Positions 15,346-23,776 of a DNA stretch of 61,622 nucleotides are shown here, piece by piece. Numbering within the stretch: position 1 is the stretch's first letter; each line of letters opens with the position of its first letter. The translations under genes were made by a program, and so were the position numbers. Location: NCBI RefSeq assembly GCF_025630775.1, contig NZ_JAOSZE010000053.1, forward strand, positions 1-61,622, given 5' to 3'. The notes under the pieces are model-generated. The model had not been told where the DNA came from and did not search any database. It saw only the letters and a list, made by a program, of their open reading frames with translations. The DNA comes from Actinoplanes sp. KI2. Lineage in GTDB: Bacteria; Actinomycetota; Actinomycetes; Mycobacteriales; Micromonosporaceae.

Positions 15346-16923
15346 ATGACGACCGTGCGCGTGGCGTTCTTCGACGTCTGCCGGCAAGCCGGCATGACGA
15401 CCTGGTTCGGCAACCCGGGCTCCACGGAACTGCGCATGCTGCGCGATTGGCCAACCGATTTCCGGTACGTGCTCGCGCTGCAGGAGGCGTCCGCGGTCGG
15501 GGTGGCGGCCGGCTACGCGATCGGCGCCGGCCGGGCCCAGCTGGTGAGCCTGCACTCGGCGGGCGGGGTCGGGCACGCGCTCGGTGCGATGTTCAACGCG
15601 TACCGGGATCGGGTGCCGCTGGTGGTGATCGCCGGGCAGCAGACCCGGGCGATGCTGCCGACCCGGCCGTTCCTCTCCGCCGATGAGCCGGCCCAGTTCC
15701 CCCGCCCGTACGTGAAGTGGAGTCACCAGCCGGAGACCGCGGCGGCCGTGCCGGTCGCGCTGGCCGAGGCGTACCGGGTGGCGATGCTGCCGCCGCGCGG
15801 GCCGGTGTTCCTGTCCATCCCGGAGGACGACTGGGACGCGCCCGGCGAGCCGGTGGCCGTGCGCGACATCCGAGCGGGCTTCGTCGCCGATCCGGCCGCG
15901 CTGGCCGAGGTGGCCGAGGCCCTCGGCGCCGCCCGCGCCCCGGCGATCGTGGCCGGGCCGGGCGTGGACGAGGACGACGCGTGGGCCGCCACGGTCGCCC
16001 TGGCCGAGACGGTGCGGGCCGCGGTGTGGGCGGCGCCGATGCCGAGCCGGGCCGCCTTCCCGGAGGACCACCCGCTGTTTCGCGGGTACCTGCCGCCGGT
16101 GCGGTCGTCGATCGCCGCGCTGCTCGGCGGCCACGACGTCGTGGTGGTGCTGGGCGCACCGGTCTTCACCTACCACGTGCACACCGAGGGGCCGTTCCTG
16201 GCGGCCGGCACGACGCTTTTCCACCTCGACTGCGATCCGGCGGCCGCGGCCCGCGCGGCGGTGGGCACGAGCGTGCTGACCACCGTACGGGCCGGGGTGA
16301 GCGAGCTGGCGCGGCTGGTCAAGCCGGCCACCGACCGGGCGGAACCACCGGCCCGGGGCCGGCCGGTCGCGCCGCCGCCGGCCGACCCGCTGCAGGCGAC
16401 CGCGGTGCTGGGGGCGCTGCGCACGGCGCTGCCGGCGGACGCGGTCCTGGTCGAGGAGGCGCCGTCGCACAAGGACGCGCTGCACGAGCTGATCCCGGTG
16501 ACCCGGCCGAAGGGGTACGTCTCCACCGGCAGCGGGGCGCTCGGCTGGGGACTGCCGGTGGCGGTCGGGCGGGCGCTCGCCGGGGAGCGGGTGGTCTGCG
16601 TCGTGGGGGACGGTTCCGCGCTCTACTGCATCCAGGCACTGTGGACGGCCGCTCGGCAGGGCGTGCCGCTGACCGTGGTGGTGCTGAACAACGCGAAATA
16701 CGAGGCGGTCGCCGCGCTGGGCCGGCGGATCGGCGTACCCGAGGTGCCCGGAACCGATCTCGCGGAGCTGGACCTGACCGCCCTGGCCCGGGGTTTCGGG
16801 GTGCCCGCGCGGCGGGTGACGCGGGCGGCCGACGTCGAGGCCGCGCTCGCCGAGGCGATCACCCGGAACGGGCCCTGCCTGCTGGACATCGCGGTCGGGA
16901 CAACGTCGACCACGCTCTATTAG
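15346..16923 (+). CDS. mdlC: Benzoylformate decarboxylase (ThDP enzyme)
   Basis: The protein has 525 residues. It shows the set of active-site residues known for this enzyme at almost identical positions: Ser26 in GNPGSTEL, Glu47 in ALQEAS, His70 in SLHSAGG and a His at 277 in APVFTYHVHT (281 in the Pseudomonas enzyme). The ThDP/Mg site is GDGSALYCIQ followed by VVLNNAKY. It should convert benzoylformate to benzaldehyde and CO2 in mandelate-type aromatic degradation, but no other mandelate-pathway genes are nearby, so the physiological 2-oxo acid is uncertain. The ATG at 15346 follows GGCGGAGG. Confidence 0.85.
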   Translation: MTTVRVAFFDVCRQAGMTTWFGNPGSTELRMLRDWPTDFRYVLALQEASAVGVAAGYAIGAGRAQLVSLHSAGGVGHALGAMFNAYRDRVPLVVIAGQQTRAMLPTRPFLSADEPAQFPRPYVKWSHQPETAAAVPVALAEAYRVAMLPPRGPVFLSIPEDDWDAPGEPVAVRDIRAGFVADPAALAEVAEALGAARAPAIVAGPGVDEDDAWAATVALAETVRAAVWAAPMPSRAAFPEDHPLFRGYLPPVRSSIAALLGGHDVVVVLGAPVFTYHVHTEGPFLAAGTTLFHLDCDPAAAARAAVGTSVLTTVRAGVSELARLVKPATDRAEPPARGRPVAPPPADPLQATAVLGALRTALPADAVLVEEAPSHKDALHELIPVTRPKGYVSTGSGALGWGLPVAVGRALAGERVVCVVGDGSALYCIQALWTAARQGVPLTVVVLNNAKYEAVAALGRRIGVPEVPGTDLAELDLTALARGFGVPARRVTRAADVEAALAEAITRNGPCLLDIAVGTTSTTLY

Positions 16924-16932
16924 CCTGTCCGG

Positions 16933-17223
16933 ATGGATCTCGAGTTCACCGGCGAGATGTGGTTCTGGCGGGGACCGGCGCCCTGGCACTTCGTCACCGT
17001 TCCCGACGACGAGTGCCAGGCGATCGCGTCGGCCGCCTCGCTGGTCACCTACGGCTGGGGGATGATCCCGGTGGCGGCCCGGATCGGGCACACCGGGTGG
17101 ACCACCTCGTTGTGGCCCAAGGACGGCCGGTACATCGTGCCGGTGAAGACGTCGGTGCGGCAGGCGGAGGGCATCGAGGTCGGCGACGCCGTGACCGTAC
17201 GCCTGGTGGTCGACGCCGCCTGA
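16933..17223 (+). CDS. DUF1905 domain protein
   Basis: This 96-residue protein has the DUF1905 pattern: LEFTGEMWFWRGPAPWHFVTVP at the start, then GWGMIPVAARIGHTGWTTSLWPKDGRYIVPVKTSVRQAEGIEVGD and a VTVRL end. These are small beta-barrel proteins of unknown function. It starts nine bases after the decarboxylase stop, so it is probably in that operon, and ends one base before the convergent urtE stop. Confidence 0.85.
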   Translation: MDLEFTGEMWFWRGPAPWHFVTVPDDECQAIASAASLVTYGWGMIPVAARIGHTGWTTSLWPKDGRYIVPVKTSVRQAEGIEVGDAVTVRLVVDAA

Positions 17224-17916
17224 CTAGACAGTCAATGCCTGCCGCACCGCGCTCTCGGCCGCCGTACCGCCCTCGCCGGACGACGTCACCCGGCCGGCCT
17301 CCAGCACGTAGTACCGCTGGGCCGCGGTGAGCGCGAATCCCACGTGCTGCTCCACCAGCAGCACCGACATGCCGCCCCGGGACGCCACGGCCAGGATGGT
17401 CCGCTCGATCTCGGACACCACCGACGGCTGAATGCCCTCGGTCGGCTCGTCCAGCAGGAGCAGCCGCGGCCGGGTGATCAACGCCCGGGCGATCGCCAGC
17501 TGCTGCCGCTGACCGCCGGAGAGCAACCCGGCCCGCCGGGGCAACAGCTCGCGCAGCGCCGGGAACAGATCCAGCGCCTCGGCCATCGCCTGCTTGCCGT
17601 CCCGGCGGCCGTCGGCCACCAGTTGCAGGTTCTCCGCCGCGGTCAGATGCGGAAAGCTCTGCTGACCCTGCGGCACGTACGCCATGCCGCGCGCCACCCG
17701 CTGGTGCGGCGCCAGCCGGGTGATGTCCTCGCCGTCCAGCCGTACGCTGCCCTGCCGCGGCTTGAGCAGTCCGGCCGCGCATCGCAGCAGCGTGCTCTTG
17801 CCGGCGCCGTTGTGGCCCAGCGCGGCGGCCACACCGTCGGCCGGGACGGCGAGCGAGACGCCGTGCAGCACCACGCTCCGGCCGTACCCGACGTGCACCT
17901 CGTCGAACTCCAGCAT
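17224..17916 (-). CDS. urtE: Urea ABC transporter ATPase UrtE
   Basis: The 230-residue ATPase has Walker A GHNGAGKST, Q-loop VPQGQQ, signature LSGGQRQQLAIARAL, Walker B LLLLDEPTEGIQPS and the His switch EQH. The phrase DEPTEGIQPSVV is characteristic of UrtE within the branched-chain/urea family. ATG at 17916 overlaps the urtD stop. With UrtD it drives urea import through UrtBC. Confidence 0.9.
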   Translation of the reverse strand: MLEFDEVHVGYGRSVVLHGVSLAVPADGVAAALGHNGAGKSTLLRCAAGLLKPRQGSVRLDGEDITRLAPHQRVARGMAYVPQGQQSFPHLTAAENLQLVADGRRDGKQAMAEALDLFPALRELLPRRAGLLSGGQRQQLAIARALITRPRLLLLDEPTEGIQPSVVSEIERTILAVASRGGMSVLLVEQHVGFALTAAQRYYVLEAGRVTSSGEGGTAAESAVRQALTV

Positions 17917-18647
17917 CACGCCACCCCGTGTCCCAGGTAGACCTCCTGGACCCGGGGGTCCGCCTGCACCTCGGCCACGGTGCCCTCGGAGAGGACCTTG
18001 CCGGCGTGCATCACGGTGACCGTCCGGGCGAACCGCCGGAGGAAGTCCATGTCGTGCTCGATGACCAGCACCGTGCGGTCGGCGGCGAGCCGGCCCAGCA
18101 GTTCGCCGGTGGCGTCCCGCTCGGCCTGGCTCATCCCGGCGACCGGTTCGTCCAGCAGCAGCAGCTTGGCGTCCTGGACCAGGAGCATGCCGATCTCGAG
18201 CCACTGCTTCTGCCCGTGCGCGAGGGTGCCGGCCGGCTCGTCGCGCACGGCGGAGAGACCGACGGTCGACAGCGCGGCTGCCACCGGCTCCGGCACCCGC
18301 TTGCGCGCCCGCAGCAGGCTGAGCGGAGACCGCCTCCACCCGGCCGCGATGTCCAGGTTCTGCAGGACGGTGAGCTCCTCGAACACCGCCGCGGTCTGGA
18401 ACGTGCGGCCCACTCCGAGCCGGGCGATCCGGTGCACCTTGCGGCCCAGCAGCTGATGGCCGTCGAAGGTTACCGAGCCGGTCGCCTTCACCAAACCGGT
18501 AATGGCGTCGATCAATGTAGTTTTGCCCGCGCCGTTCGGCCCGATCACGAACCGTACGTCGCCGGCCGGCACATCCAGATCGACGCCGCCGACCGCCACG
18601 AACCCGTCGAAGACCACGCGCAGGTCGCGCACCGCGAGCCCACTCAT
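17916..18647 (-). CDS. urtD: Urea ABC transporter ATPase UrtD
   Basis: The 243-residue ATPase begins SGLAVRDLRVVFDGFVAVGGVDLDV, which is typical of UrtD. Walker A is GPNGAGKTT, the signature region is LAHGQKQWLEIGM, Walker B is LLLLDEPVAGMS and the switch is EHDMDF. The ATG at 18647 overlaps the urtC stop in ATGA, so translation is coupled; GTG at 18665 would add six residues inside urtC and is less likely. Confidence 0.9.
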   Translation of the reverse strand: MSGLAVRDLRVVFDGFVAVGGVDLDVPAGDVRFVIGPNGAGKTTLIDAITGLVKATGSVTFDGHQLLGRKVHRIARLGVGRTFQTAAVFEELTVLQNLDIAAGWRRSPLSLLRARKRVPEPVAAALSTVGLSAVRDEPAGTLAHGQKQWLEIGMLLVQDAKLLLLDEPVAGMSQAERDATGELLGRLAADRTVLVIEHDMDFLRRFARTVTVMHAGKVLSEGTVAEVQADPRVQEVYLGHGVA

Positions 18648-19726
18648 TTTCCGTCCTTTCGCCACAGCCGCCAGAGCGAGGCCAGCCCGCCCGGCAAGAA
18701 GACAATCGGAAGGATGAACAGCAGGCCCTCGAAATAGGTCCAGGCCGAGGGCGCCCGCTCGGAGAGGGCGGTACGCGCCCAGGCGACCGCGATCGCGCCG
18801 AGGGCCGGGCCGACCAGGCTCGCCCGGCCGCCGACCGCCACGCCGACCACGAACTCGATCGACGGCACCACGCCGACCAGTGCCGGCGAGATGATCCCGA
18901 CGGCCGGCACGAACAGCGCGCCGGCCAGCCCGGCCATGCCGGCGGCGACGACGTACGCGACGAGCTTGACATTGGCCGGGTCGTAGCCGAGGAACCGCAC
19001 CCGTTCCTCGGCGTCGCGCACCGCCACGAGCAGCTCACCGTACCGACTGCGGATCAACTGCCGGGCGATGGCGAGCACGAGCAGCAGCGCGCCGGCGACG
19101 ATGAAGTAGATCATCTTGCGGTTGACCGGGTCGTTCAGGTCGTACCCGAAGAAGCCCTGGATGTCGGTCAGGCCGTTGGTACCGCCGGTGGTGCCCTGCT
19201 GGCCGACCAGGAAGATCGCCATGGCCGCCGCGAGGGCCTGCGACAGGATCGCGAAGTAGGCGCCGCGTACCCGCCGCCGGAAGATCAGCAGGCCGAGCAG
19301 GAGGGCCACCAGCATCGGCAGCGCCACGGGGGCGACCAGGGCGAACACCGGGTTCGCGAACGGTCGCCACCACCACGGCAGCGCGTCGAGCTGCCCGTAC
19401 AACTGCATGAAGTCCGGCAGGTTGCCGGCGCCCGCGTCGGTGAGCTTGAGATGCATGGCCATCGCGTAGCCGCCAAGGCCGAAGAAGACGCCCTGGCCGA
19501 GCGTCAGCATCCCGCCGCGGCCCCAGGCCAGCCCGATGCCGACCGCGATGATGGCCAGGCAGAGGTACTTGGCCAGCAGGCCCAGCCGGAAGTCGTCGAG
19601 CATGACCGGGGCGAGCGCGAACAGCACGACGGCCCCGGCCGCGAAGCCGGCCAGCGCCCGCAGCCGGGTCCGCCGCCGGGGTGGCTCGACCGGCGACGCG
19701 ACCGGCGGAGTGACGACCGCCGTCAT
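18644..19726 (-). CDS. urtC: Urea ABC transporter permease UrtC
   Basis: The 360-residue membrane protein has about eight to ten hydrophobic segments and the branched-chain/urea permease blocks GRGGMLTLGQGVFFGLGGYAMAMHL, FLVGQQGTTGGTNGLTD and VGGRASLVGPALGA. It forms the membrane channel with UrtB. AAGGAGGA precedes the ATG at 19726 and lies within the preceding 30-codon ORF. Confidence 0.9.
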   Translation of the reverse strand: MTAVVTPPVASPVEPPRRRTRLRALAGFAAGAVVLFALAPVMLDDFRLGLLAKYLCLAIIAVGIGLAWGRGGMLTLGQGVFFGLGGYAMAMHLKLTDAGAGNLPDFMQLYGQLDALPWWWRPFANPVFALVAPVALPMLVALLLGLLIFRRRVRGAYFAILSQALAAAMAIFLVGQQGTTGGTNGLTDIQGFFGYDLNDPVNRKMIYFIVAGALLLVLAIARQLIRSRYGELLVAVRDAEERVRFLGYDPANVKLVAYVVAAGMAGLAGALFVPAVGIISPALVGVVPSIEFVVGVAVGGRASLVGPALGAIAVAWARTALSERAPSAWTYFEGLLFILPIVFLPGGLASLWRLWRKDGK

Positions 19727-19815
19727 GCTGTGTCCTCCTTCGGCATGCCCTTCTGGCCCTCGCCTGCGGCCTGGGCGCGCCGCTTGCGGAGGTGCCGCTC
19801 GGTGCAGGCGGTCAT
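19723..19815 (-). CDS. Coupled 30-aa ORF between urtB and urtC
   Basis: The segment between urtB and urtC is filled exactly by a 30-codon frame. Its ATG (19815) overlaps the urtB stop as ATGA, and its TGA (19723-19725) overlaps the urtC start as ATGA. The peptide begins MTACTERHLRKRRAQAAG, is very basic in the first half (HLRKRR) and acidic at the end (PKEDTA), with no membrane helix. Codons favour G or C in the third position. It may be a real small protein of the transporter, or only a coupling device that carries ribosomes from urtB to urtC. Confidence 0.5.
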   Translation of the reverse strand: MTACTERHLRKRRAQAAGEGQKGMPKEDTA

Positions 19816-20699
19816 GCCAGGCTCCGGGTCCGCAAGGTGAACAGGCCCTGCGGACGCCACTGGAGGAAGGCCACGATCGCCACGAAGACGATCACGCTGG
19901 CCACGCTGACCGTGGTCGCGTACTCCACCATGGACTGCAGGACGCCGAGCGCGAACGCCACGATCACGGTGCCCTTGAGCTGACCGATGCCGCCGACCAC
20001 GACGACCAGGAACGCGTTGACGATGATGTTGGTGCCCATGGTCGGCCCGATCGGGCCGACCAGGGTGAGCGCGACTCCGGCGATGCCGGCCAGGCCCGAG
20101 CCGACGAAGAAGGTGAGCCGGTCGACCCGCCCGGTGGCCAGGCCGGAGACGGCGGCGAGGTCGCGGTTCTGGACGACCGCGCGGATCCGCCGGCCGAGCG
20201 AGGTGGTCCGCAGCACCACCGTCAGCGCGGCCACCGCGGCCAGCGCGAGCCCGAGGATGAAGACCCGGCTGCTGGCGATCTCCAGTCCGCCGGGCAGCGG
20301 GATGCTGCCGGTGAGCAGGTCGGGCGCCCGGGTCTGCACGTTGGGCGCGCCGAAGATGTCCCGCGCCGCCTGTTGCAGGATCAGCGCGACACCCCAGGTG
20401 ACCAGCAGCGTGTCCAGCGGCCGGCCGTAGAGGCGGCGGATCAGCAGGAACTCGAGCAGCACACCCATCGCCCCGGCCACCACGAAGGCGATCGGCAGGG
20501 CGACGATCAGCGACGCGCCGGCGCTGGTGATCACCTGCTGGAGCACGTAGACGGTGTAGGCGCCGGCCATGATGAACTCGCCGTGCGCCATGTTGATCAC
20601 GTTCATCTGACCGAAGGTCAGGCTCAGCCCGAGGGCGATGAGCAGCAGCACCGCGCCGATGCTGATGCCCGTGAAGAGCTGGCTGAGAACCACGTTCAA
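19812..20699 (-). CDS. urtB: Urea ABC transporter permease UrtB
   Basis: The 295-residue permease has MNVVLSQLFTGISIGAVLLLIALGLSLTFGQMNVINMAHGEF at the start and GRRIRAVVQNRDLAAVSGL plus VVVVGGIGQLKGTV later, typical of UrtB. I chose TTG at 20699 because a strong AAAGGGGG site lies seven bases upstream; GTG at 20693 is also possible. Standard UrtB proteins can carry a long N-terminal extracellular domain; this is the short form. Confidence 0.9.
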   Translation of the reverse strand: MNVVLSQLFTGISIGAVLLLIALGLSLTFGQMNVINMAHGEFIMAGAYTVYVLQQVITSAGASLIVALPIAFVVAGAMGVLLEFLLIRRLYGRPLDTLLVTWGVALILQQAARDIFGAPNVQTRAPDLLTGSIPLPGGLEIASSRVFILGLALAAVAALTVVLRTTSLGRRIRAVVQNRDLAAVSGLATGRVDRLTFFVGSGLAGIAGVALTLVGPIGPTMGTNIIVNAFLVVVVGGIGQLKGTVIVAFALGVLQSMVEYATTVSVASVIVFVAIVAFLQWRPQGLFTLRTRSLA

Positions 20700-20761
20700 G
20701 GTCAAACCCCCTTTCCGGTACGGGACGCCCGACGCTCGCCGGACGTCCCGCGGTAGTCGGG

Positions 20762-22012
20762 TCAGGAGAGCCCGGCGGCCCAGCTGTAGTCCTTGAGGTA
20801 GGGATCCGGTTTGATCGGCTTGCCGGAGCTCCAGACCTCCTTGATCAGCCCGTCCGAGCCGATCTTGCCGATCCGCGCGGTCTTGTAGACGTGCTGGGAG
20901 GGGCCGTCGACGGTGACCAGGCCCTCGGGCGCCTGATAGGTGATGCCGCCGGCGTCCGCGGCCGCCTTGACCTTCGCCACGTCGAACGAGCCGGCCTTCT
21001 CGACCATCGCCTTCCACAGGTAGACCGAGGTGTACGCGGCCTCCATCGGGTCGCTGGTCGGCTTGTCGGCGCCGTACTTCGCCTTGTAGGCCGCGACGAA
21101 CTTCTCGTTGGCGGCGCCGGCCGTGGTCTGGTAGTAGTTCCAGGCCGTCAGCTGGTCGGCGAGGTACTGCGTGCCGATGCTCTTGACCTCCTCCTCGGCG
21201 ATCGAGACGGAGACCACCGGCATGGACGCGGCGGTCAGGCCGGCCGACTTGTACTCCTTGAAGAACGCCACGTTGCTGTCGCCGTTGAGGGTGTTGAACA
21301 CGGCCGAGGCGCCGGACGCCTTCACCTTGTTGACGATCGTGGAGAACTCGGTCGAGCCGAGCGGGGCGTAGTCCTCGCCGAGCACCTTCATCCCGTTGGC
21401 CGCCGCGTACGCCTTAATGATCTTGTTAGCGGTGCGGGGGAACACATAGTCGCTGCCGACCAGGTACAGCGAGGACTTGCCCTGCGCCTTCAGGTAGTCC
21501 AGCGCCGGGACGATCTGCTGGTTGGTGGTTGCGCCCGTGTAGAAGATGTACGGCGACTGCTCGAGACCCTCGTACTGGACCGGGTAGAACAGCAAGGCCT
21601 TGTTCTTCTCGAAGACCGGCTTCACCGCCTTGCGGCTGGCCGAGGTCCAGCAGCCGAAGACCGCGGCGACCTTGTCCTGGCTGATCAGTTTCTGCGACTT
21701 CTCGGCGAAGGTCGGCCAGTCCGAGGCGCCGTCCTCGCTGACCGGCTCGAGCTGCTTGCCGAGCACGCCGCCGGACGCGTTGATCTCGTCGATCGCGAGC
21801 CTGAGCGAGTCCCGCACGGTGACCTCACTGATCGCCATCGTGCCGGAGAGGGAGTTGAGCAGGCCGACCTTGACCGTCGGCCCGGAGGTGTCGACGACCG
21901 CACCGGCCGTGGTCTCGCCGCCGGTGTCGCTGGTCTTGGCGCCGCAGGCCGCCAGCGCGGCGAAGGTGGTTGCCACCGTCAGGACGGCGAGTGCTGCGCG
22001 AAATCTGACCAT
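20762..22012 (-). CDS. urtA: Urea ABC transporter substrate-binding lipoprotein UrtA
   Basis: The protein has 416 residues. A lipoprotein signal ends ALAAC (Cys23). The mature part has the UrtA blocks VKVGLLNSLSGTMAISE, AIDEINASGGVLGKQLEPV, VFGCWTSASRKAV, LLFYPVQYEGLEQSPYIFYTGA and VGSDYVFPRTAN, and is full length. It binds urea outside the membrane and delivers it to UrtBC. GCAGGAGGC precedes the ATG. It is the first gene of the operon; the AT-rich region upstream probably holds its promoter. Confidence 0.95.
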   Translation of the reverse strand: MVRFRAALAVLTVATTFAALAACGAKTSDTGGETTAGAVVDTSGPTVKVGLLNSLSGTMAISEVTVRDSLRLAIDEINASGGVLGKQLEPVSEDGASDWPTFAEKSQKLISQDKVAAVFGCWTSASRKAVKPVFEKNKALLFYPVQYEGLEQSPYIFYTGATTNQQIVPALDYLKAQGKSSLYLVGSDYVFPRTANKIIKAYAAANGMKVLGEDYAPLGSTEFSTIVNKVKASGASAVFNTLNGDSNVAFFKEYKSAGLTAASMPVVSVSIAEEEVKSIGTQYLADQLTAWNYYQTTAGAANEKFVAAYKAKYGADKPTSDPMEAAYTSVYLWKAMVEKAGSFDVAKVKAAADAGGITYQAPEGLVTVDGPSQHVYKTARIGKIGSDGLIKEVWSSGKPIKPDPYLKDYSWAAGLS

Positions 22013-22146
22013 GAAGAAGCCTCCTGCTTCGACGAACAGGGCTTTTGTGCATTGCCTTTTGAAAATTCTTCGGTCAGTCTCGGAGCGTTCGATTTCCGCG
22101 CTGTTTCCGCGCCCTTAATTAGTCGTTTCCCATATTTCCGTGAAAT

Positions 22147-22173
22147 AAAAAAAGCCGACCAAGAATGGTCGGC
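22147..22173 (-). terminator. Rho-independent terminator of the AmiC-like gene
   Basis: On the minus strand an 8-bp stem (22173-22166 with 22161-22154, loop TTCT) is followed by seven Ts (22153-22147). It begins ten bases after the stop codon at 22183 and insulates the gene from urtA, which lies downstream. Confidence 0.9.
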
Positions 22174-22182
22174 AGAAAACTG

Positions 22183-23268
22183 TTACTTCCAGTTGGAAGC
22201 ATCCTCCGTGGAGGATGGCAGGGTTGTCAAGACGTCGAACTCGACACCACTCGCCCGAGCCAGATAAATCCGCTGGCGCACGTGCCGCCGGTGCAGCCGA
22301 AGCAAGCCGCGCGGACCCTCGTAGGACACCTCGCCGGCTCGGGCGCCGATCTCCCGTACGTCCAGGGTCCGCGCCGTTCGGATGAGGGTCGCCAGCAGCA
22401 GTACGCCCTCGTAGCAGGACTCGCCGAGACTGCCCAGCGGCGGCGCCTCCGGGCCGAACCGCGTCGCGTACCGGCCGTGGAAGTCGAGGCTCTCCGGGGT
22501 CACCATCGACGCGAAGAAGCCGGCCGTGCTGTGCAGGTCGTGTGTGGCCGCGGGTCCGGAGGCGAGCAGCATGTTCTCGTCCATCAGCGTGCTCAGCCGC
22601 AGGCATCGGGAGTCCAGGCCGGCCCGCGCGAAGGCCCGGTTGAAGCGCACCGCGTCGTTCCCGACGAGCAGCATGAGGACGGCATCCGCCCGGTCCAGCT
22701 TCTTGATCACCGTAGTGAAGTCGTGCGTACCGAGCGGAACGTAGTGCTCGCCGGTGACGCGGATACCGTGCCGCTTGACCGCCATGGCCGTCCGGCGTGG
22801 CCAGACGTAGTCGTTGCCGACGACGTGCCAGCTCTTGATCCGACGCTCGGCGGCCAGCAGCCGCATCGCCGGCAGCAGTTGCGCCTGCGGTGTCTCGCTG
22901 GTGAGGAAGACGCCGGCCGTGCGCTCGCCGCCCTCGTAGAGAGCGGTGTAGACGTACGGGACCCGGCCCGCGATCCGCGGCGTGACCGCCTGCCGCACCG
23001 TCGAGATGTGCCAGCCGGTCACCCCGTGCACCGCGCCCACCGAGACCAGCGCCTCCACCTCGGCGGCCACCCGCTCGGGCGCGTCGCCGCCGTCCACCGG
23101 CAGCAGGACCAGTTCGCGGCCCAGCACCCCGCCCGCGGCGTTGACCTCCTCGGCGGCCAGTTGCGCGCACAGTTCCGCGCTCGGGCCGAGGATGCCGGCC
23201 GGTCCCCGCAGCGGCACCACGAGCGCGACCCGCACGGCGGCCGTGCTGAGGTCCAGCAGCTCGGGCAT
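22183..23268 (-). CDS. UrtA/AmiC-like ligand-binding protein without signal peptide
   Basis: The protein has 361 residues of the periplasmic-binding-protein type I fold related to UrtA and AmiC: VRVALVVPLRGPAGILGPSAEL, AAEEVNAAGGVLGRELVLL, WHISTVRQAVTP, VPYVYTALYEGGER, KSWHVVGNDYVWPRRT and YVPLGTHDFTTVI. No signal peptide or lipobox precedes the domain, so it should stay in the cytoplasm, like AmiC, the amide sensor that restrains AmiR. It has its own terminator, so it is not part of the urt transcript. It is divergent, 68 bp apart, from a MarR gene. A urea/amide-sensing role is inferred. Confidence 0.8.
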   Translation of the reverse strand: MPELLDLSTAAVRVALVVPLRGPAGILGPSAELCAQLAAEEVNAAGGVLGRELVLLPVDGGDAPERVAAEVEALVSVGAVHGVTGWHISTVRQAVTPRIAGRVPYVYTALYEGGERTAGVFLTSETPQAQLLPAMRLLAAERRIKSWHVVGNDYVWPRRTAMAVKRHGIRVTGEHYVPLGTHDFTTVIKKLDRADAVLMLLVGNDAVRFNRAFARAGLDSRCLRLSTLMDENMLLASGPAATHDLHSTAGFFASMVTPESLDFHGRYATRFGPEAPPLGSLGESCYEGVLLLATLIRTARTLDVREIGARAGEVSYEGPRGLLRLHRRHVRQRIYLARASGVEFDVLTTLPSSTEDASNWK

Positions 23269-23336
23269 GGCCCTATGCTCGCGGTTTCCCCGCGGCGAGC
23301 GGAACAGTCCGGCGTAAGCTGCGGCCCATCTGTAGC

Positions 23337-23750
23337 ATGGCGGCCACCATGGACCTGATGCAGCTGCTGACCCGGGCCGAGCGGCTCGTGGCCCAGCGTG
23401 TCACCGCCGTGCTGGCCGAGTGGTCGGTCAGCATCGACGCCTGGCGGGTGATCACCCGGCTGGCCGAGGAGCCGGAGACGATGGGGTCGCTGTCCGCGGC
23501 CCTGTTCATGCCGGCGGCCAGTCTCACCCGTCTGATCGACCAGCTGGTGGACGACAACCTCGTCTATCGACGGGTCGACGCGGTGGACCGGCGGCGGATC
23601 CGGGCCCACCTGACGCCGCGCGGGCGGCGGCTCTACGCTCGAATCACAGCTGATTTATCGGATATGCCGGACGATTCGCTCCTCGCCGAGCGGCTGTCCG
23701 CGCTGATCACCTCGCTGTCCGGCGCCTCAGTGACCGGGATCACGTCCTAG
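23337..23750 (+). CDS. MarR-family transcriptional regulator
   Basis: The 137-residue protein (or 133 from ATG 23349) has the MarR winged helix: VSIDAWRVITRLAEEPETMGSLSAALFMPAASLTRLIDQLVDDNLVYRRVDAVDRRRIRAHLTPRGRRLYARI. The D-x-R-x-x-R wing is clear. It is divergent from the AmiC-like gene and close to the urt operon, so these are its likely targets. Family members respond to small ligands or to protein partners. Confidence 0.85.
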   Translation: MAATMDLMQLLTRAERLVAQRVTAVLAEWSVSIDAWRVITRLAEEPETMGSLSAALFMPAASLTRLIDQLVDDNLVYRRVDAVDRRRIRAHLTPRGRRLYARITADLSDMPDDSLLAERLSALITSLSGASVTGITS

Positions 23751-23776
23751 ATCCATCGTCCGGCAGAATCGGGGCT

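Noticed and set aside
6836..16923. Secondary-metabolite gene cluster
   Set aside because: The aminotransferase, methyltransferase and decarboxylase are in separate units with no synthase or peptide precursor between them.
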